Of a DNA stretch of 64,000 bases, positions 28,871 to 37,480 are shown one piece after another (position 1 is the stretch's first letter; each line of letters starts with the position of its first letter). The position numbers were made by a program, and so were the translations under genes. Source of the stretch: Falsochrobactrum shanghaiense (GTDB lineage: Bacteria > Pseudomonadota > Alphaproteobacteria > Rhizobiales > Rhizobiaceae); the NCBI RefSeq assembly GCF_003149535.1, contig NZ_QGDB01000001.1, forward strand, positions 1 to 64,000, read 5' to 3'. The notes under the pieces are model-generated. The model was not told where the DNA came from. It worked only from the letters and a program-made list of their open reading frames with translations, and ran no database searches.

Positions 28871-29499
28871 GCCTTTACCTCGACAATCGGAATGGAGGGA
28901 ATTTCGCCCGCCTGAAACGAGGCGATGCTGGCCATCAGCCGGTCGGTATCGAAACGAACCGGCACATCGAACAGGAAACCTGCCGTCACGGCGGCACCAT
29001 TGGCGGGCACGTAATCTTGCTGAAAAGCAACCACTCCCGTTGCACTATCGACGCTGAAAGCTTCGCCTTCAGCCAGCCGCACGCCATTGACCGCAATGAG
29101 GACAGAGCCGCTCACCGGTCGCCTGATCGGGCGATCATAGGCTTCATAACGCTTGGTCAGCTGGAAATGCCGCTTCGCGCCATCGCCTGTCCCAATCGGC
29201 TGATCGAAAAGTGACGGCGCAGCAGTGCCGGTGGCCGACGAAAAATCAAACGGATCGCGAAAGCGAAAACCATGCAGCGAGCCGCGTCGCGCCTCGAAAA
29301 AGGCGAGCACAGCCTTGAGATCATCAAGCGAACGCAGGCCGGTTCCTGCATCGAAATGCCGGCGCGAATGCGCCCAGCGCGCATTGCGTTTTTCCATGCC
29401 GGAGGTGAGCGTGACGATTTCATTGCGCCATTCCGGCCCGCCGGTTGCACCAAAAGAGACGCCGAGCGGAAAGCGCACATCATGAAAGGCTTCCATCAC
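28867..29499 (-). CDS. GTA distal tail protein gp12-like (DUF2460)
   Basis: A 210-residue protein with the DUF2460/TIGR02217 features FHDVRFPLGVSFGATGGPEW and GFRFRDPFDF. The family forms the distal tail ring between the tail tube and hub. Start codons ATGATG overlap the gp11 stop by 4 nt; end overlaps gp13 by 4 nt. Confidence 0.93.
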   Translation of the reverse strand: MMEAFHDVRFPLGVSFGATGGPEWRNEIVTLTSGMEKRNARWAHSRRHFDAGTGLRSLDDLKAVLAFFEARRGSLHGFRFRDPFDFSSATGTAAPSLFDQPIGTGDGAKRHFQLTKRYEAYDRPIRRPVSGSVLIAVNGVRLAEGEAFSVDSATGVVAFQQDYVPANGAAVTAGFLFDVPVRFDTDRLMASIASFQAGEIPSIPIVEVKA

Positions 29500-30044
29500 A
29501 TCCTCCTTACGCCGCGCCGCACGGCACCGGCCAGCATGGTGGAAAGCTGTGCTTGCGATTTTCTGAAAGACGATGCATCGGGTGACGTCATGTTGAAGAC
29601 AACCTGAACCGGCTTGCCGCCCGCACTACCGCTTGCAACCCCCAGCCGCCCGTCCGCGCCGCGTGCCAGCGGCAGGATGGCTTCCGCCCCCGCCTCGCCG
29701 GTCAGCCCCAGCGAACCGTTGCCCATGCCAAAATATGTCGGGCTTGAAACCACGCCGCCCTTGGCGAAAGGCACGATGCCGCGAAGTCCGGCAAACATGC
29801 CCGACATCAGCGACGAGCCAAGATTTTGCAGCGGCTGAAGCCCTGCCGAAAGCGCCGAACCCGCAAGGCTGGTCGCCAGACCGCGCAGCACGTCCTCCAG
29901 CCCCCGGCCCGAAACGATCGCGCTTTTGAACGCCGTGGTCAGGCTGGAGCCGAAGCTCGACGAGCGCTTTTCAAGGTCGGTCAAGGCGCGGTCGAATGCG
30001 CTCGTATCCGCCTCGACGGAAACGCGCATTGTTTCATCTGTCAT
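29496..30044 (-). CDS. GTA tape-measure protein (gp11-like)
   Basis: A 182-residue protein of the minimal phage tail tape-measure type: helical N-terminus (ADTSAFDRALTDLEKR), hydrophobic middle (LQPLQNLGSSLMSGMFAG) and the end motif FAKGGVVSSPTYFGMG with TGEAGAEAILPL. It is short even for the family (RcGTA about 219), consistent with a short tail. Starts 6 nt after the gp10.5 stop. Confidence 0.9.
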   Translation of the reverse strand: MTDETMRVSVEADTSAFDRALTDLEKRSSSFGSSLTTAFKSAIVSGRGLEDVLRGLATSLAGSALSAGLQPLQNLGSSLMSGMFAGLRGIVPFAKGGVVSSPTYFGMGNGSLGLTGEAGAEAILPLARGADGRLGVASGSAGGKPVQVVFNMTSPDASSFRKSQAQLSTMLAGAVRRGVRRM

Positions 30045-30050
30045 GTCAAA

Positions 30051-30266
30051 TCACCTGTCGGGAAAAGCGTGCATCAGTGCATCGAGCGCCGCGCGCGAGG
30101 GCGCATTGGCGGCACGCGGCGCTGACCCAAGGGCGGCGGCAAACTCGCGCGGGGTCATCGCCCAGAAGCTTTGGGAAGGAAGCCGCAGCAGACCAAGCCC
30201 CGCCCGCATGACCTGATCCCAAGGAAAAGGTTGGGGCGAAGATTCTGATTCAGCTGCGGCACTCAA
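30051..30266 (-). CDS. GTA tail assembly chaperone (TIGR02216/DUF2376)
   Basis: 71 residues with the conserved core FPWDQVMRAGLGLLRLPSQSFW and MTPREFAAAL, the small tail-assembly protein found between gp10 and gp11 in alphaproteobacterial GTA and phage clusters. Overlaps the gp10-like gene by 4 nt. Confidence 0.88.
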   Translation of the reverse strand: MSAAAESESSPQPFPWDQVMRAGLGLLRLPSQSFWAMTPREFAAALGSAPRAANAPSRAALDALMHAFPDR

Positions 30267-30610
30267 GGGTTTGGCGCAGAATCGCTTTCCGGTTTTTCAG
30301 CATCGCCGAAAGTGGCGGTCAGAAGCGCCGAAACGATGCGTGCAAAACCAGCCGCGCCGCCATCGGCGCGCATTTCGGCAACGTCCTCATAGCTGACATT
30401 ATGACCGCCGCCGCGCAGGCCCGCGCAGATGATGCGCTGCATATCCTGCGCCGAAAGCCTGCCCGTCGAAAAGCGCGCGATCAGATCGGAGAGATTGTCC
30501 GCCGCAAAGGCCGCTTCCAGTTCGGCCAGCGCACCCAGCGTCAGGCACAAGGTCCAGTCGCGGCCATCGAGCTTCGCCGCCACCTCGCCGCGATGGTGAT
30601 TGACCATCAT
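30263..30610 (-). CDS. GTA gp10-like tail assembly chaperone
   Basis: 115 residues with the GTA gp10 pattern: NHHRGEVAAKLDGRDWTLCLTLGALAELE, then an all-helical part and an acidic C-terminus. In RcGTA gp10 is thought to act as a tail assembly chaperone. Overlaps gp9 and gp10.5 by 4 nt. Confidence 0.9.
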   Translation of the reverse strand: MMVNHHRGEVAAKLDGRDWTLCLTLGALAELEAAFAADNLSDLIARFSTGRLSAQDMQRIICAGLRGGGHNVSYEDVAEMRADGGAAGFARIVSALLTATFGDAEKPESDSAPNP

Positions 30611-31020
30611 AGCGCTTCTCCGAAAGCGATCAGGCCAGCGGATTCGAGCGCGATTTCAAAGGTCACTTCCGCATCGTGATTGCCGCCATATTCAAGCGCC
30701 ACGATCTGGAACGGCCCGGTTATGGCGCCAAAATCCGGCAATACGATCTGCCAGTCGCGAATTTCGCCATTGAAGAAGAGGCTGCGGATCAGCGCATCTG
30801 ACGCTGCATCCTTGAAGATGCCCGAACCGCTGATCGAAGCGCGCTGAACGCCGCTGCCCGCGAGCAATTGCCGCCAGCGACCGGCTGCATCCGCATCGGT
30901 CACATCGACCGTTTCCGCATTGAAGGCGATGCGTTTGGTGCGCAGTCCGGCACAGGTTTCAAACAGGTTTTCGCCCTGCGCGATTTTCAGCAAGATGTCC
31001 TTGCCGCGTTGAGCTGCCAT
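30607..31020 (-). CDS. GTA major tail tube protein (gp9-like)
   Basis: 137 residues matching the TP901-1-type major tail protein: AAQRGKDILLKIAQGENLFETCAGLRTKRIAFN, VDVTDADAAGRWRQLLAGSGVQRASISGSGIF and FEIALESAGLIAFG. It builds the tail tube. Starts 12 nt after gp8 stops. Confidence 0.93.
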   Translation of the reverse strand: MAAQRGKDILLKIAQGENLFETCAGLRTKRIAFNAETVDVTDADAAGRWRQLLAGSGVQRASISGSGIFKDAASDALIRSLFFNGEIRDWQIVLPDFGAITGPFQIVALEYGGNHDAEVTFEIALESAGLIAFGEAL

Positions 31021-31032
31021 TGTAAGCTCCTA

Positions 31033-31443
31033 TCAGTAAACTGCTTCCGTCACCGCGCGATAGCGCATGGTGCCCAGATAGCTGCCAAGACCATCGGTGT
31101 TGCGCGCCAGAACTTCCGTGAGCATCAGATTGACCAGACGATGCCCTTCCAGAACAAGAATCCCCTCCGCAAGCCGGGTGGCGATATGGGCGGCAATGTC
31201 GAGGACACGCTTGCGCCCCGCTTCCCGCGCCCAGATCTGGATGTTGAGAAAATGCTCGACCCCCGGCTCGCTTGCCGTGCTCCAGTCATGGCTGAGCGTT
31301 TCGCCCAGCGTGATATAGGGGAACGGCGTTTTGGGCGGAACATGGTCATAGACCCGTTCCCCGCCAAGCGATTCAATGAGTTCGCCGTCATTCTTCAGAG
31401 CCTCAAACAGGGCTTTCTGTAATGCTGCTGCGCCGCTCGTCAT
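31033..31443 (-). CDS. GTA tail terminator (gp8-like, DUF3168)
   Basis: 136 residues of the DUF3168 family (YDHVPPKTPFPYITLGETLSHDWST), which closes the head-proximal end of the tail. Its start ATG overlaps the 3' end of the 54-codon gene upstream by 41 nt. Confidence 0.9.
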   Translation of the reverse strand: MTSGAAALQKALFEALKNDGELIESLGGERVYDHVPPKTPFPYITLGETLSHDWSTASEPGVEHFLNIQIWAREAGRKRVLDIAAHIATRLAEGILVLEGHRLVNLMLTEVLARNTDGLGSYLGTMRYRAVTEAVY

Positions 31444-31567
31444 ATTTTTCCCCGCTTGTATCCCTGCCTATATCCTGCTTGAGCGCCAGTTCCTCGCGCA
31501 AGGCAAGCTGGCGAAAGCGCAGGGCTCGCACCAACCCGTCAAAGGTGAGTTTCATGGCAATATTCAT
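31403..31567 (-). CDS. Small gene between GTA gp7 and gp8
   Basis: A 54-residue ORF too short for common cut-offs. Its ATG overlaps the gp7 stop in the ATGA arrangement used all along this cluster, and GGAGGAAGG lies a few nt upstream. The product starts MNIAMKLTFDGLVRALRF, is basic and helical (RFRQLALREELALKQD), and ends in a polar tail. The last 41 nt overlap gp8 in another frame. No family recognised; a head-tail accessory role is guesswork. Confidence 0.6.
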   Translation of the reverse strand: MNIAMKLTFDGLVRALRFRQLALREELALKQDIGRDTSGEKYDERRSSITESPV

Positions 31568-31902
31568 CGCCCTTCCTCCACGGCGAGGCAGATCAGATAG
31601 CGTCCGCTTTCATCGGGATCGTGCACCGAACGCAGCGCAAAGACGCGACCAGCCTTGCGCAAGCGCTTATCCGAGGAAATATCGTGACGAAAACGCAGCA
31701 GAATGCGGTGCGTCACTTCCGGACGCGGCCTTGTGCCGAAATCGCGCTGCGCTGTTGACAGGGGTTCGATACGTCCCCAGACGGTGGCGACTTCCGACCA
31801 TGTTTCCTCATGGCCGCCCATGCCATCTCCAACCGGATGCATGGCTTCGAGGGCCAGTTCGCAAGTGAGCTGACCCGGATCGATAAAGAGCATATTGTTC
31901 AT
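31564..31902 (-). CDS. GTA head-tail adaptor (gp7-like)
   Basis: 112 residues of the SPP1-type head-tail joining family: SEVATVWGRIEPLSTAQRDFG, HRILLRFRHDISSDKRLR and GRVFALRSVHDPDESGRYL. Part of the neck in the particle. Overlaps gp6 by 4 nt. Confidence 0.9.
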   Translation of the reverse strand: MNNMLFIDPGQLTCELALEAMHPVGDGMGGHEETWSEVATVWGRIEPLSTAQRDFGTRPRPEVTHRILLRFRHDISSDKRLRKAGRVFALRSVHDPDESGRYLICLAVEEGR

Positions 31903-32465
31903 AGGGAAATCCGCCGCCAGCCATCGACCATCTGGCCGATCATCGGAGGAAAAGATGCGGGCGCGCTCTTGGCATTCATGCCTGCGCGCGATTCATACAA
32001 ATGTGCGGTCAGGCTCAATATGGCCTGTTTGAGCGTGTCGGGCACATCGGCGCCCGTCTCGCCAAATCCCGCAAGAAAATCGACTTCAAGCCCCGTGAAA
32101 GACCGTGCATCGGGAACTTGCGCCATATAGACACGCTGCGGCCTGCGCTCATGCCTGAGCGTGAAGTCTTCCGGTGAAAAGCTGATGGCCGTTCCATCAG
32201 GCTGATAGGCGACAACGGCTGTTACCGCCTTTACCGGATAACGAAACAGCGCCAGACGGCCCGAGCGCGGCCAGCGATCAACCCTCAAACGCCAGGTCTG
32301 ATCGATCAGCGCAAGGCCGGTTTCGGCTTCGACAAGCTCGCGCGCCGTCTTGATAAGGCGTTCGAGAATATCATCTTCGCTCTGGGTGGAAATGCGCAAA
32401 AATGCGCGTGCGTCGGCAATCGTCACCGGCTCCGTTACCGGCGGCGTGACAAGAAACATCGTCAT
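31899..32465 (-). CDS. GTA head-tail connector (gp6-like)
   Basis: 188 residues of the gp6/TIGR02215 type: TPPVTEPVTIADARAFLRI, RELVEAETGLALIDQTW, and a C-terminus for ring assembly (LKQAILSLTAHLYESR). Forms the connector ring under the portal. A 154-bp gap, the largest inside the cluster, separates it from the capsid gene and could hold an internal promoter. Confidence 0.9.
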   Translation of the reverse strand: MTMFLVTPPVTEPVTIADARAFLRISTQSEDDILERLIKTARELVEAETGLALIDQTWRLRVDRWPRSGRLALFRYPVKAVTAVVAYQPDGTAISFSPEDFTLRHERRPQRVYMAQVPDARSFTGLEVDFLAGFGETGADVPDTLKQAILSLTAHLYESRAGMNAKSAPASFPPMIGQMVDGWRRISL

Positions 32466-32619
32466 TGGCTTTCCCCTATATAACTTTCAAATCAGAGAGT
32501 TACGCATGGCACCCCACAAAGAGATTCAACCTGATCAAAAGCTGAGTCTAGCTGCCAAATCCGGCAGGGGATAATGAAATGACCTGAGATTATTAACAGC
32601 CAAACCGCTGTCATCCTTA

Positions 32620-33894
32620 TCAGGCAGAGAATTTCAGAAGCTTGATCGCATCGAAATCCTGCACGCCGCCGCCAACGCGTTTGGTGGTGTAAAACAGCAC
32701 ATAGGGCTTGGCGGAATAGGGATCGCGCAGGACGCGCACGCCGATACGATCGACCACGAGATAGCCGCGTTCAAAGTCGCCAAAAGCAATCGGCGTGGCA
32801 TCGGCGGCAATGTCGGGCATGTGTTCGGCCTCGACCAGACCAAAGCCCATGAGCGAAGCCTTCTCGCCCACTGCCGCCGGGGGCTGCCAGAGATAATTGC
32901 CGTCGGCGTCTTTCAGCTTGCGCAACACGCCTTGCGTCTTGCGGTTCATGACGAAACTGGCATTCTGGCGATAACCGGCTTTGAGCGCATAGATGAGTTC
33001 GATCAGCTTGTCGGAGGGGGCTTCATCAGGCAGTGCGCCATCGACGCCGGTGGCGATATGGCCAAGCTTGCCCCATTCCCAGGCGCTGTCTTCCACCGTG
33101 TCGTAATGAAGGAAACCGGTCGGTTTGTTCACGCCGTCACCCGTGACGAAAGCTTCGCTTTCCTGCTCGGCAAAGGCGGCTTCCACCTCATCGGCAATCC
33201 ACTGCTCGACATTGATCGCGGCATCGTCGAGAAGCGAAGACGTCGCCGCTGGCATGGCGTAGATTTCCATGGTCGGGAACTGCATTTCGGCAAGTCTTGC
33301 CGAAGCAGTCTGCGGGCGCGCATCGGTTTCACCGACCCAGCCCACGGCAGGGCCGCTCACCGAGAACGGCTTTTTGAGCACCGCGCCCGATACCTGACGC
33401 ACGCTGGAAATGCTGCGGATGGGCGACAGGACGCCAAGCCTGCGACCGATCTCACTTTCCAGTTCCGCCGGAACCAGATAGCCGCCATCGGGACCGGATG
33501 CGTAGGAATGCGCCTTCTGCTCGACCCCGCGCAGCGGCTGTTCGTCGCCACGGCGCACGTAACCGTCAAAAGCCTGCTTGTGTTCGATATTGGCGACAGG
33601 TGCGCCGGTGTCCAGCGGGGGGCGCGCATTCTTGATGACATAGTGATCAAGCGCCTGTTTCTGCTCATCGAGCGCACGGTTGATGCGGTCAACCTTTTCG
33701 CGCAGCAGCACATCCGTATCAGCGCTTTTCTCGACCTTTTTCAGACGTTCATCATTGGCTTCACGGAAGGCGGAAAAGGCGGTCATGAATTCGTCAAAGG
33801 CTTCCGACACATCGCCGTCATTGCCAATATTGGAGCCAAGCGCCTTGGTTTCCACACTCTTAATTTCGAGCGGGATTGCATGATTTTTCTGCAT
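32620..33894 (-). CDS. GTA major capsid protein (gp5-like, HK97 fold)
   Basis: About 424 residues. The N-terminal ~110 residues are a charged coiled coil (VSEAFDEFMTAFSAFREAND, LDEQKQALDHYVIKN), the delta/scaffold region removed by the gp4 protease. The HK97-fold core follows (GGYLVPAELESEIGRRL, MEIYAMPAATSSLLDDAA, ENTPI-like DATPIAFGDFERGYLVVDR). The ATG at 33894 has AGGA 5 nt upstream; an ATG two codons earlier and a longer frame to 34023, which overlaps gp4, are less likely. Confidence 0.93.
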   Translation of the reverse strand: MQKNHAIPLEIKSVETKALGSNIGNDGDVSEAFDEFMTAFSAFREANDERLKKVEKSADTDVLLREKVDRINRALDEQKQALDHYVIKNARPPLDTGAPVANIEHKQAFDGYVRRGDEQPLRGVEQKAHSYASGPDGGYLVPAELESEIGRRLGVLSPIRSISSVRQVSGAVLKKPFSVSGPAVGWVGETDARPQTASARLAEMQFPTMEIYAMPAATSSLLDDAAINVEQWIADEVEAAFAEQESEAFVTGDGVNKPTGFLHYDTVEDSAWEWGKLGHIATGVDGALPDEAPSDKLIELIYALKAGYRQNASFVMNRKTQGVLRKLKDADGNYLWQPPAAVGEKASLMGFGLVEAEHMPDIAADATPIAFGDFERGYLVVDRIGVRVLRDPYSAKPYVLFYTTKRVGGGVQDFDAIKLLKFSA

Positions 33895-33904
33895 GTTCAT
33901 CCTG

Positions 33905-34591
33905 TTATTTCGCGTTGTGGAACATAAGTCTGGAAGCAGCGCGCATACGCTGCGCAAGTGCTGCCTCATCCTGCCGGATGGCGTCCCGCCCGTTCCGGTC
34001 CTCATGGCCTGCCAGCGCCGCATAGCCCTTGGCTATGACGGTTCGGGCAGCAGCCCGGCTCAGCCCCGCATCCCGCGTGAGCCAGCGTTCAAATTGTCTG
34101 ACCGTGGGCAATTGTGCCTTGATCGTGCTGACGCGCGCCTGCGGCAGCATCGGAAACGTCACCACCGAGATTTCCCAGAGGTCCGCTTCGAGTATATGGC
34201 GCAGGCCGGTGCGCGCATCCTTGCGCGCCCTGATCGTGCGAAAACCGATGGAAAGCCCGTCAAGCCCGCCGCTGCGCATGAGTTCCAGCGCCTCGCGCGC
34301 ACGCGCCACACCCTTGGCCAGCCTGCCCTCGACATAAAGCCCGCGTGCATCCTCGCGAAGAGCGGTCCACACGCCGATGGGTTCTGCGGCATCATGCTGC
34401 CAGAGCATACGCACGCCCGATGATTTTCGCTTTTGCAGGGATTGCGCGAATGCTCCGCGTTCGATCACATCATTGCCGAGATCGGGCAAGCCGAAGACGC
34501 TGGCATAACCGCCGAAACTGCCGTCGAGTTCCACTTCGTCCAATGCGAGGGGCGCGCGTTTGGTTTCGAGCCTGAAATCAGCTTTTGCCAT
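33905..34591 (-). CDS. GTA prohead protease (gp4-like)
   Basis: 228 residues of the HK97 prohead protease family (GSFGGYASVFGLPDLGNDVIERGAF, RMLWQHDAAEPIG with the catalytic His, and LSIGFRT with the catalytic Ser). It trims the capsid protein during maturation. ATG at 34591 has GGAGAGGAA upstream; a longer frame to 34687 is rejected. Overlaps the small membrane-protein gene by 14 nt. Confidence 0.92.
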   Translation of the reverse strand: MAKADFRLETKRAPLALDEVELDGSFGGYASVFGLPDLGNDVIERGAFAQSLQKRKSSGVRMLWQHDAAEPIGVWTALREDARGLYVEGRLAKGVARAREALELMRSGGLDGLSIGFRTIRARKDARTGLRHILEADLWEISVVTFPMLPQARVSTIKAQLPTVRQFERWLTRDAGLSRAAARTVIAKGYAALAGHEDRNGRDAIRQDEAALAQRMRAASRLMFHNAK

Positions 34592-34955
34592 TTCTATTCC
34601 TCTCCGATGGCAGGAACCCCGGTAAGGGCGCATGTTTCGCCCGCTCGGCAAAGCGCTTGAAAATGCCCAGCGCCGACCACGCGGCAAGGCTTGCCGCAGC
34701 CGATCCCATCAGCATGAGTTCGGCCCGTCCAAGCGATTCCTGCAAGGCAAGGGATTCGGCGATTTTCACGCCTGCCGCGCCGCCAAAAACCATGCCGCAG
34801 ATGATGCCCACGGCAAAACGGATCGCCGCCTCGCGCTTGCCGCGCGGCAGCATATAGGCGAGCGAAACGGCAGAACCGGCCACCGCACCGGCAATTTTGG
34901 AAAACCATATCCATGCAGCATCGGAAGCCAGAAACGCATCGTTCCAGTTACTCAT
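34578..34955 (-). CDS. Small membrane protein between GTA portal and protease genes
   Basis: 125 residues with three likely helices (about 18-36, 48-66, 82-98), starting SNWNDAFLASDAAWIWFSK. The ATG at 34955 has AAGGAGG at good spacing. It occupies the place of the small gene (gp3.5) in the R. capsulatus cluster but no sequence similarity is claimed; I recall a DUF6107 family here in Rhizobiales. Role unknown. Overlaps gp4 by 14 nt. Confidence 0.72.
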   Translation of the reverse strand: MSNWNDAFLASDAAWIWFSKIAGAVAGSAVSLAYMLPRGKREAAIRFAVGIICGMVFGGAAGVKIAESLALQESLGRAELMLMGSAAASLAAWSALGIFKRFAERAKHAPLPGFLPSERNRNGKS

Positions 34956-34966
34956 GACAACCTCCT

Positions 34967-36145
34967 TCACACGCGCGGCTGATAGCCCACCGCATCGCGT
35001 TTTTCGTCATCGCTCAGGAATGACGCCTCAGAAACGCGCCGCCACAGGGATTCACGCTCCAGCGACAGGCCCTCGATCCGGTCCACATCATGTTCGAGCC
35101 GCAGGCCGTTGCCGAACAATGGCCCCAGCCAGCCGCCAAATGCCTTTGCCGTGCGGTCGATCAGCGGCAGCACGGTAAGGCGATAAAAGGCGCGGTTGGC
35201 CTCGGCATAATTGGCGTAGGTATTGTCGCCGGGAATGCCGAGCAGCATGGGCGGCACGCCAAAGGCCAGCGCAATATCACGGGCAGCACTGTTCTTGGCC
35301 TGAATGAAATCCATGTCCTGCGGGCTATAGCCCATGGCCTTCCAGTCAAGCCCGCCTTCAAGCAGAAGCGGACGCCCTGCACCCGCAGCCCCGGTATAGC
35401 CGTCTTCAAGCTCTGCTTTCAGGCGCTCGAACTGCTCTTCGGTCAGATTGCCGCCATCTTTTGGCGCATAGACCAGCGCACCGGAAGGCCGGGCCGAATT
35501 ATCAAGCAGCGCCTTGTTCCACGCGCCCGCCGCATTGTGAATATCAAGCGCCATAAGGGCCGCTTCGAGTGGCGGAAAACCATAATGGTCATCGAGCGGG
35601 TGAAACAGTTTCAGATGCAATCCCGCCGGGGCAATACCCGCCAGCGAAACCGCCCGGCTCGACGCGCCGGAACGATAGACGAGCGAGAGCGGCCAGCCAT
35701 CGCTTGCGGTTTCAAGCGTCACGCGCTCGGGCCGCAGCAGGTGCAGCTCGAAGTTTCCGCTGGGCAGATCGACCCGCTCGACATAGGCATTGCCGGAAAT
35801 CAGCAGATGACCGTAAAGCCGCTCGAAAAAGCTGCTGCCATCGACACCCGCCTGCGGTCGCGCAACCAGATCGAGCAGCGGATGGATTTCATGCTCCATC
35901 GCCCCTTCATAAAGAAGCCAGGGCACATTGCTTGCGGCATCCGCGATCAGGCGCACACAGCGATGCGCCACCGGATTGCGCATGAAGCCCTCACGCGCAA
36001 GCGTCGTGTAATCGCGTGCGATCCATGATGCGCCGCGCTCCATATGCAGCGCCACAAAGCCGGTCGCCATTTTGGTCTGCCGCTCCGCCGCCGGATGCGA
36101 GGGTGTATTCGCGGCACTTTTGCGCCACGGCCAATTCCACGCCAT
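34967..36145 (-). CDS. GTA portal protein (gp3-like)
   Basis: 392 residues of the HK97-type phage portal family: NPVAHRCVRLIADAASNVPW, SGNAYVERVD, ALLDNSARPSGALVY, GMGFSP-like MGYSPQDMDFIQAKN and VPPMLLGIPGDNTYANYAEA. Forms the dodecameric DNA gate of the head. ATG at 36145 has GGAGAG 8 nt upstream; a start at 36160 is possible. Confidence 0.94.
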   Translation of the reverse strand: MAWNWPWRKSAANTPSHPAAERQTKMATGFVALHMERGASWIARDYTTLAREGFMRNPVAHRCVRLIADAASNVPWLLYEGAMEHEIHPLLDLVARPQAGVDGSSFFERLYGHLLISGNAYVERVDLPSGNFELHLLRPERVTLETASDGWPLSLVYRSGASSRAVSLAGIAPAGLHLKLFHPLDDHYGFPPLEAALMALDIHNAAGAWNKALLDNSARPSGALVYAPKDGGNLTEEQFERLKAELEDGYTGAAGAGRPLLLEGGLDWKAMGYSPQDMDFIQAKNSAARDIALAFGVPPMLLGIPGDNTYANYAEANRAFYRLTVLPLIDRTAKAFGGWLGPLFGNGLRLEHDVDRIEGLSLERESLWRRVSEASFLSDDEKRDAVGYQPRV

Positions 36146-36178
36146 ATGTTGGCTCTCCATTTATATGTTCAGATTGTT

Positions 36179-37480
36179 TCAGCCAAACCGCCGGATGCGC
36201 GGTTTTCGATCTGCACCAAGCATGAGTTCGCCCAAGGCCCAGACCAGCGCATCGAGCCGGTCAGGCGAGCGCCCGCTCGACAGACCGTCGGGTGCGAAAT
36301 CGCACATTTCGTCTTCCAGCGCGGGAAAACGCCCGGCATGGCGCACCCGGTCCTGCTCGTAAAGGGCTGCCACCGGCTCGGCGCGCAGATATTTGCCGCG
36401 CGATGCCCTGCGCATCAAAACCGGCACCGCCCCATCTTCCGCCGAAAGCACGGCGGCGACCATTTCGCCGCCCTGATTGACCTCGGCCAGAACCGCATCG
36501 GCTTCATAGGCATGATAAAGCGCGATGGCCCGGCGCGCCCATTGGTGCGGCTTGGCCATTTCCATGCTTTCATCCGCCAGCACATGGCCGAAGCCGTCTT
36601 CGTCAATCCCTGCCACCACGATACCGCAGGCGTCCGACGCCTTGCCCGATGAGGCTGGCGGATCAACCGCCACCAGAATACGCACGAGCGGCGGTGCAAT
36701 CTGCTCGAAGCTTTGCTCGATGCGCTCACGCGACCATAATGCGCCCGCACGTTCCTCGATCAGTTCGCCATCAAGCTCCTGCCGCCCCAGCCGGGTTCCG
36801 GCATAACGCTGGTTGATGGTCTGCATGAAACCATCGGCCAGATGCGCGGCATTTTCGGCAGTGCGCATATGGGTCATGGACACCGAAGCATCGCTCATCA
36901 ATGTCTTTAACAACGGCACCGCGCGCGGCGTCGTCGTCACGACCTGACGGGGACGCTGCCCAAGCCGCAGACCAAATTGCAGCATGTCCCATGTTTCCTG
37001 CGGATTTTTCCATTTCGCCAGTTCGTCGCACCATGCCGCATCAAATTGCGGGCCGCGCAAGCCGTCGGGGTCTTCCGACGAGAAAAGCGACGCCACCGCG
37101 CCATTGTCCCATAAAAGCCTTCGCCGCGTTGCCTCATAGCGCGGGCGCGCAATGCGCGAAACCGACAGAATGCCCGATGGGCCATCCACCATCACCTCGC
37201 GCGCATCAGCGAAGGTTTCACCGACCAATGCAATATGCCCGCTGGGGCGGGCGGCAAAGGGCATCAGCCCCAGCGCCATTCCCGAAACCCACTCCGCCCC
37301 TGCCCTTGTCTTGCCGGAACCACGACCGCCTAAAATGAGCCAGACCCGCCAGTCGCCAGTGGGCGGCAATTGCGCATCACGCGCCCTTATCAGCCATTCG
37401 CTTTCCGCCGCTAATATCTGTCTTTGCGTCAAGCCCGCCGCCCAGGATTTCCCGCGCGCGCCTTTGTGCAAGTTCTTCAA
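36179..37480 (-). CDS. GTA terminase large subunit (gp2-like)
   Basis: About 433 residues. ATPase with Walker A GGRGSGKT (about residues 51-58), and a nuclease region with VAVDPPASSGKASDACG and DRLDALVWAL. It packages host DNA into the head. No ATG fits the 5' end: the conserved segment WLIRARDAQLPPTGDW is upstream of any Met, and the frame opens with TTG at 37480 (AGGAG just upstream) or TTG at 37432. Either way it overlaps gp1 by 56-104 nt, far more than other junctions in the cluster. Confidence 0.92.
   Translation of the reverse strand: MKNLHKGARGKSWAAGLTQRQILAAESEWLIRARDAQLPPTGDWRVWLILGGRGSGKTRAGAEWVSGMALGLMPFAARPSGHIALVGETFADAREVMVDGPSGILSVSRIARPRYEATRRRLLWDNGAVASLFSSEDPDGLRGPQFDAAWCDELAKWKNPQETWDMLQFGLRLGQRPRQVVTTTPRAVPLLKTLMSDASVSMTHMRTAENAAHLADGFMQTINQRYAGTRLGRQELDGELIEERAGALWSRERIEQSFEQIAPPLVRILVAVDPPASSGKASDACGIVVAGIDEDGFGHVLADESMEMAKPHQWARRAIALYHAYEADAVLAEVNQGGEMVAAVLSAEDGAVPVLMRRASRGKYLRAEPVAALYEQDRVRHAGRFPALEDEMCDFAPDGLSSGRSPDRLDALVWALGELMLGADRKPRIRRFG

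Noticed and set aside
32502-32574. Short plus-strand ORF in the gap between GTA gp5 and gp6
   Set aside because: About 22 codons from the only sensible ATG, weak start signal, opposite strand to the cluster.
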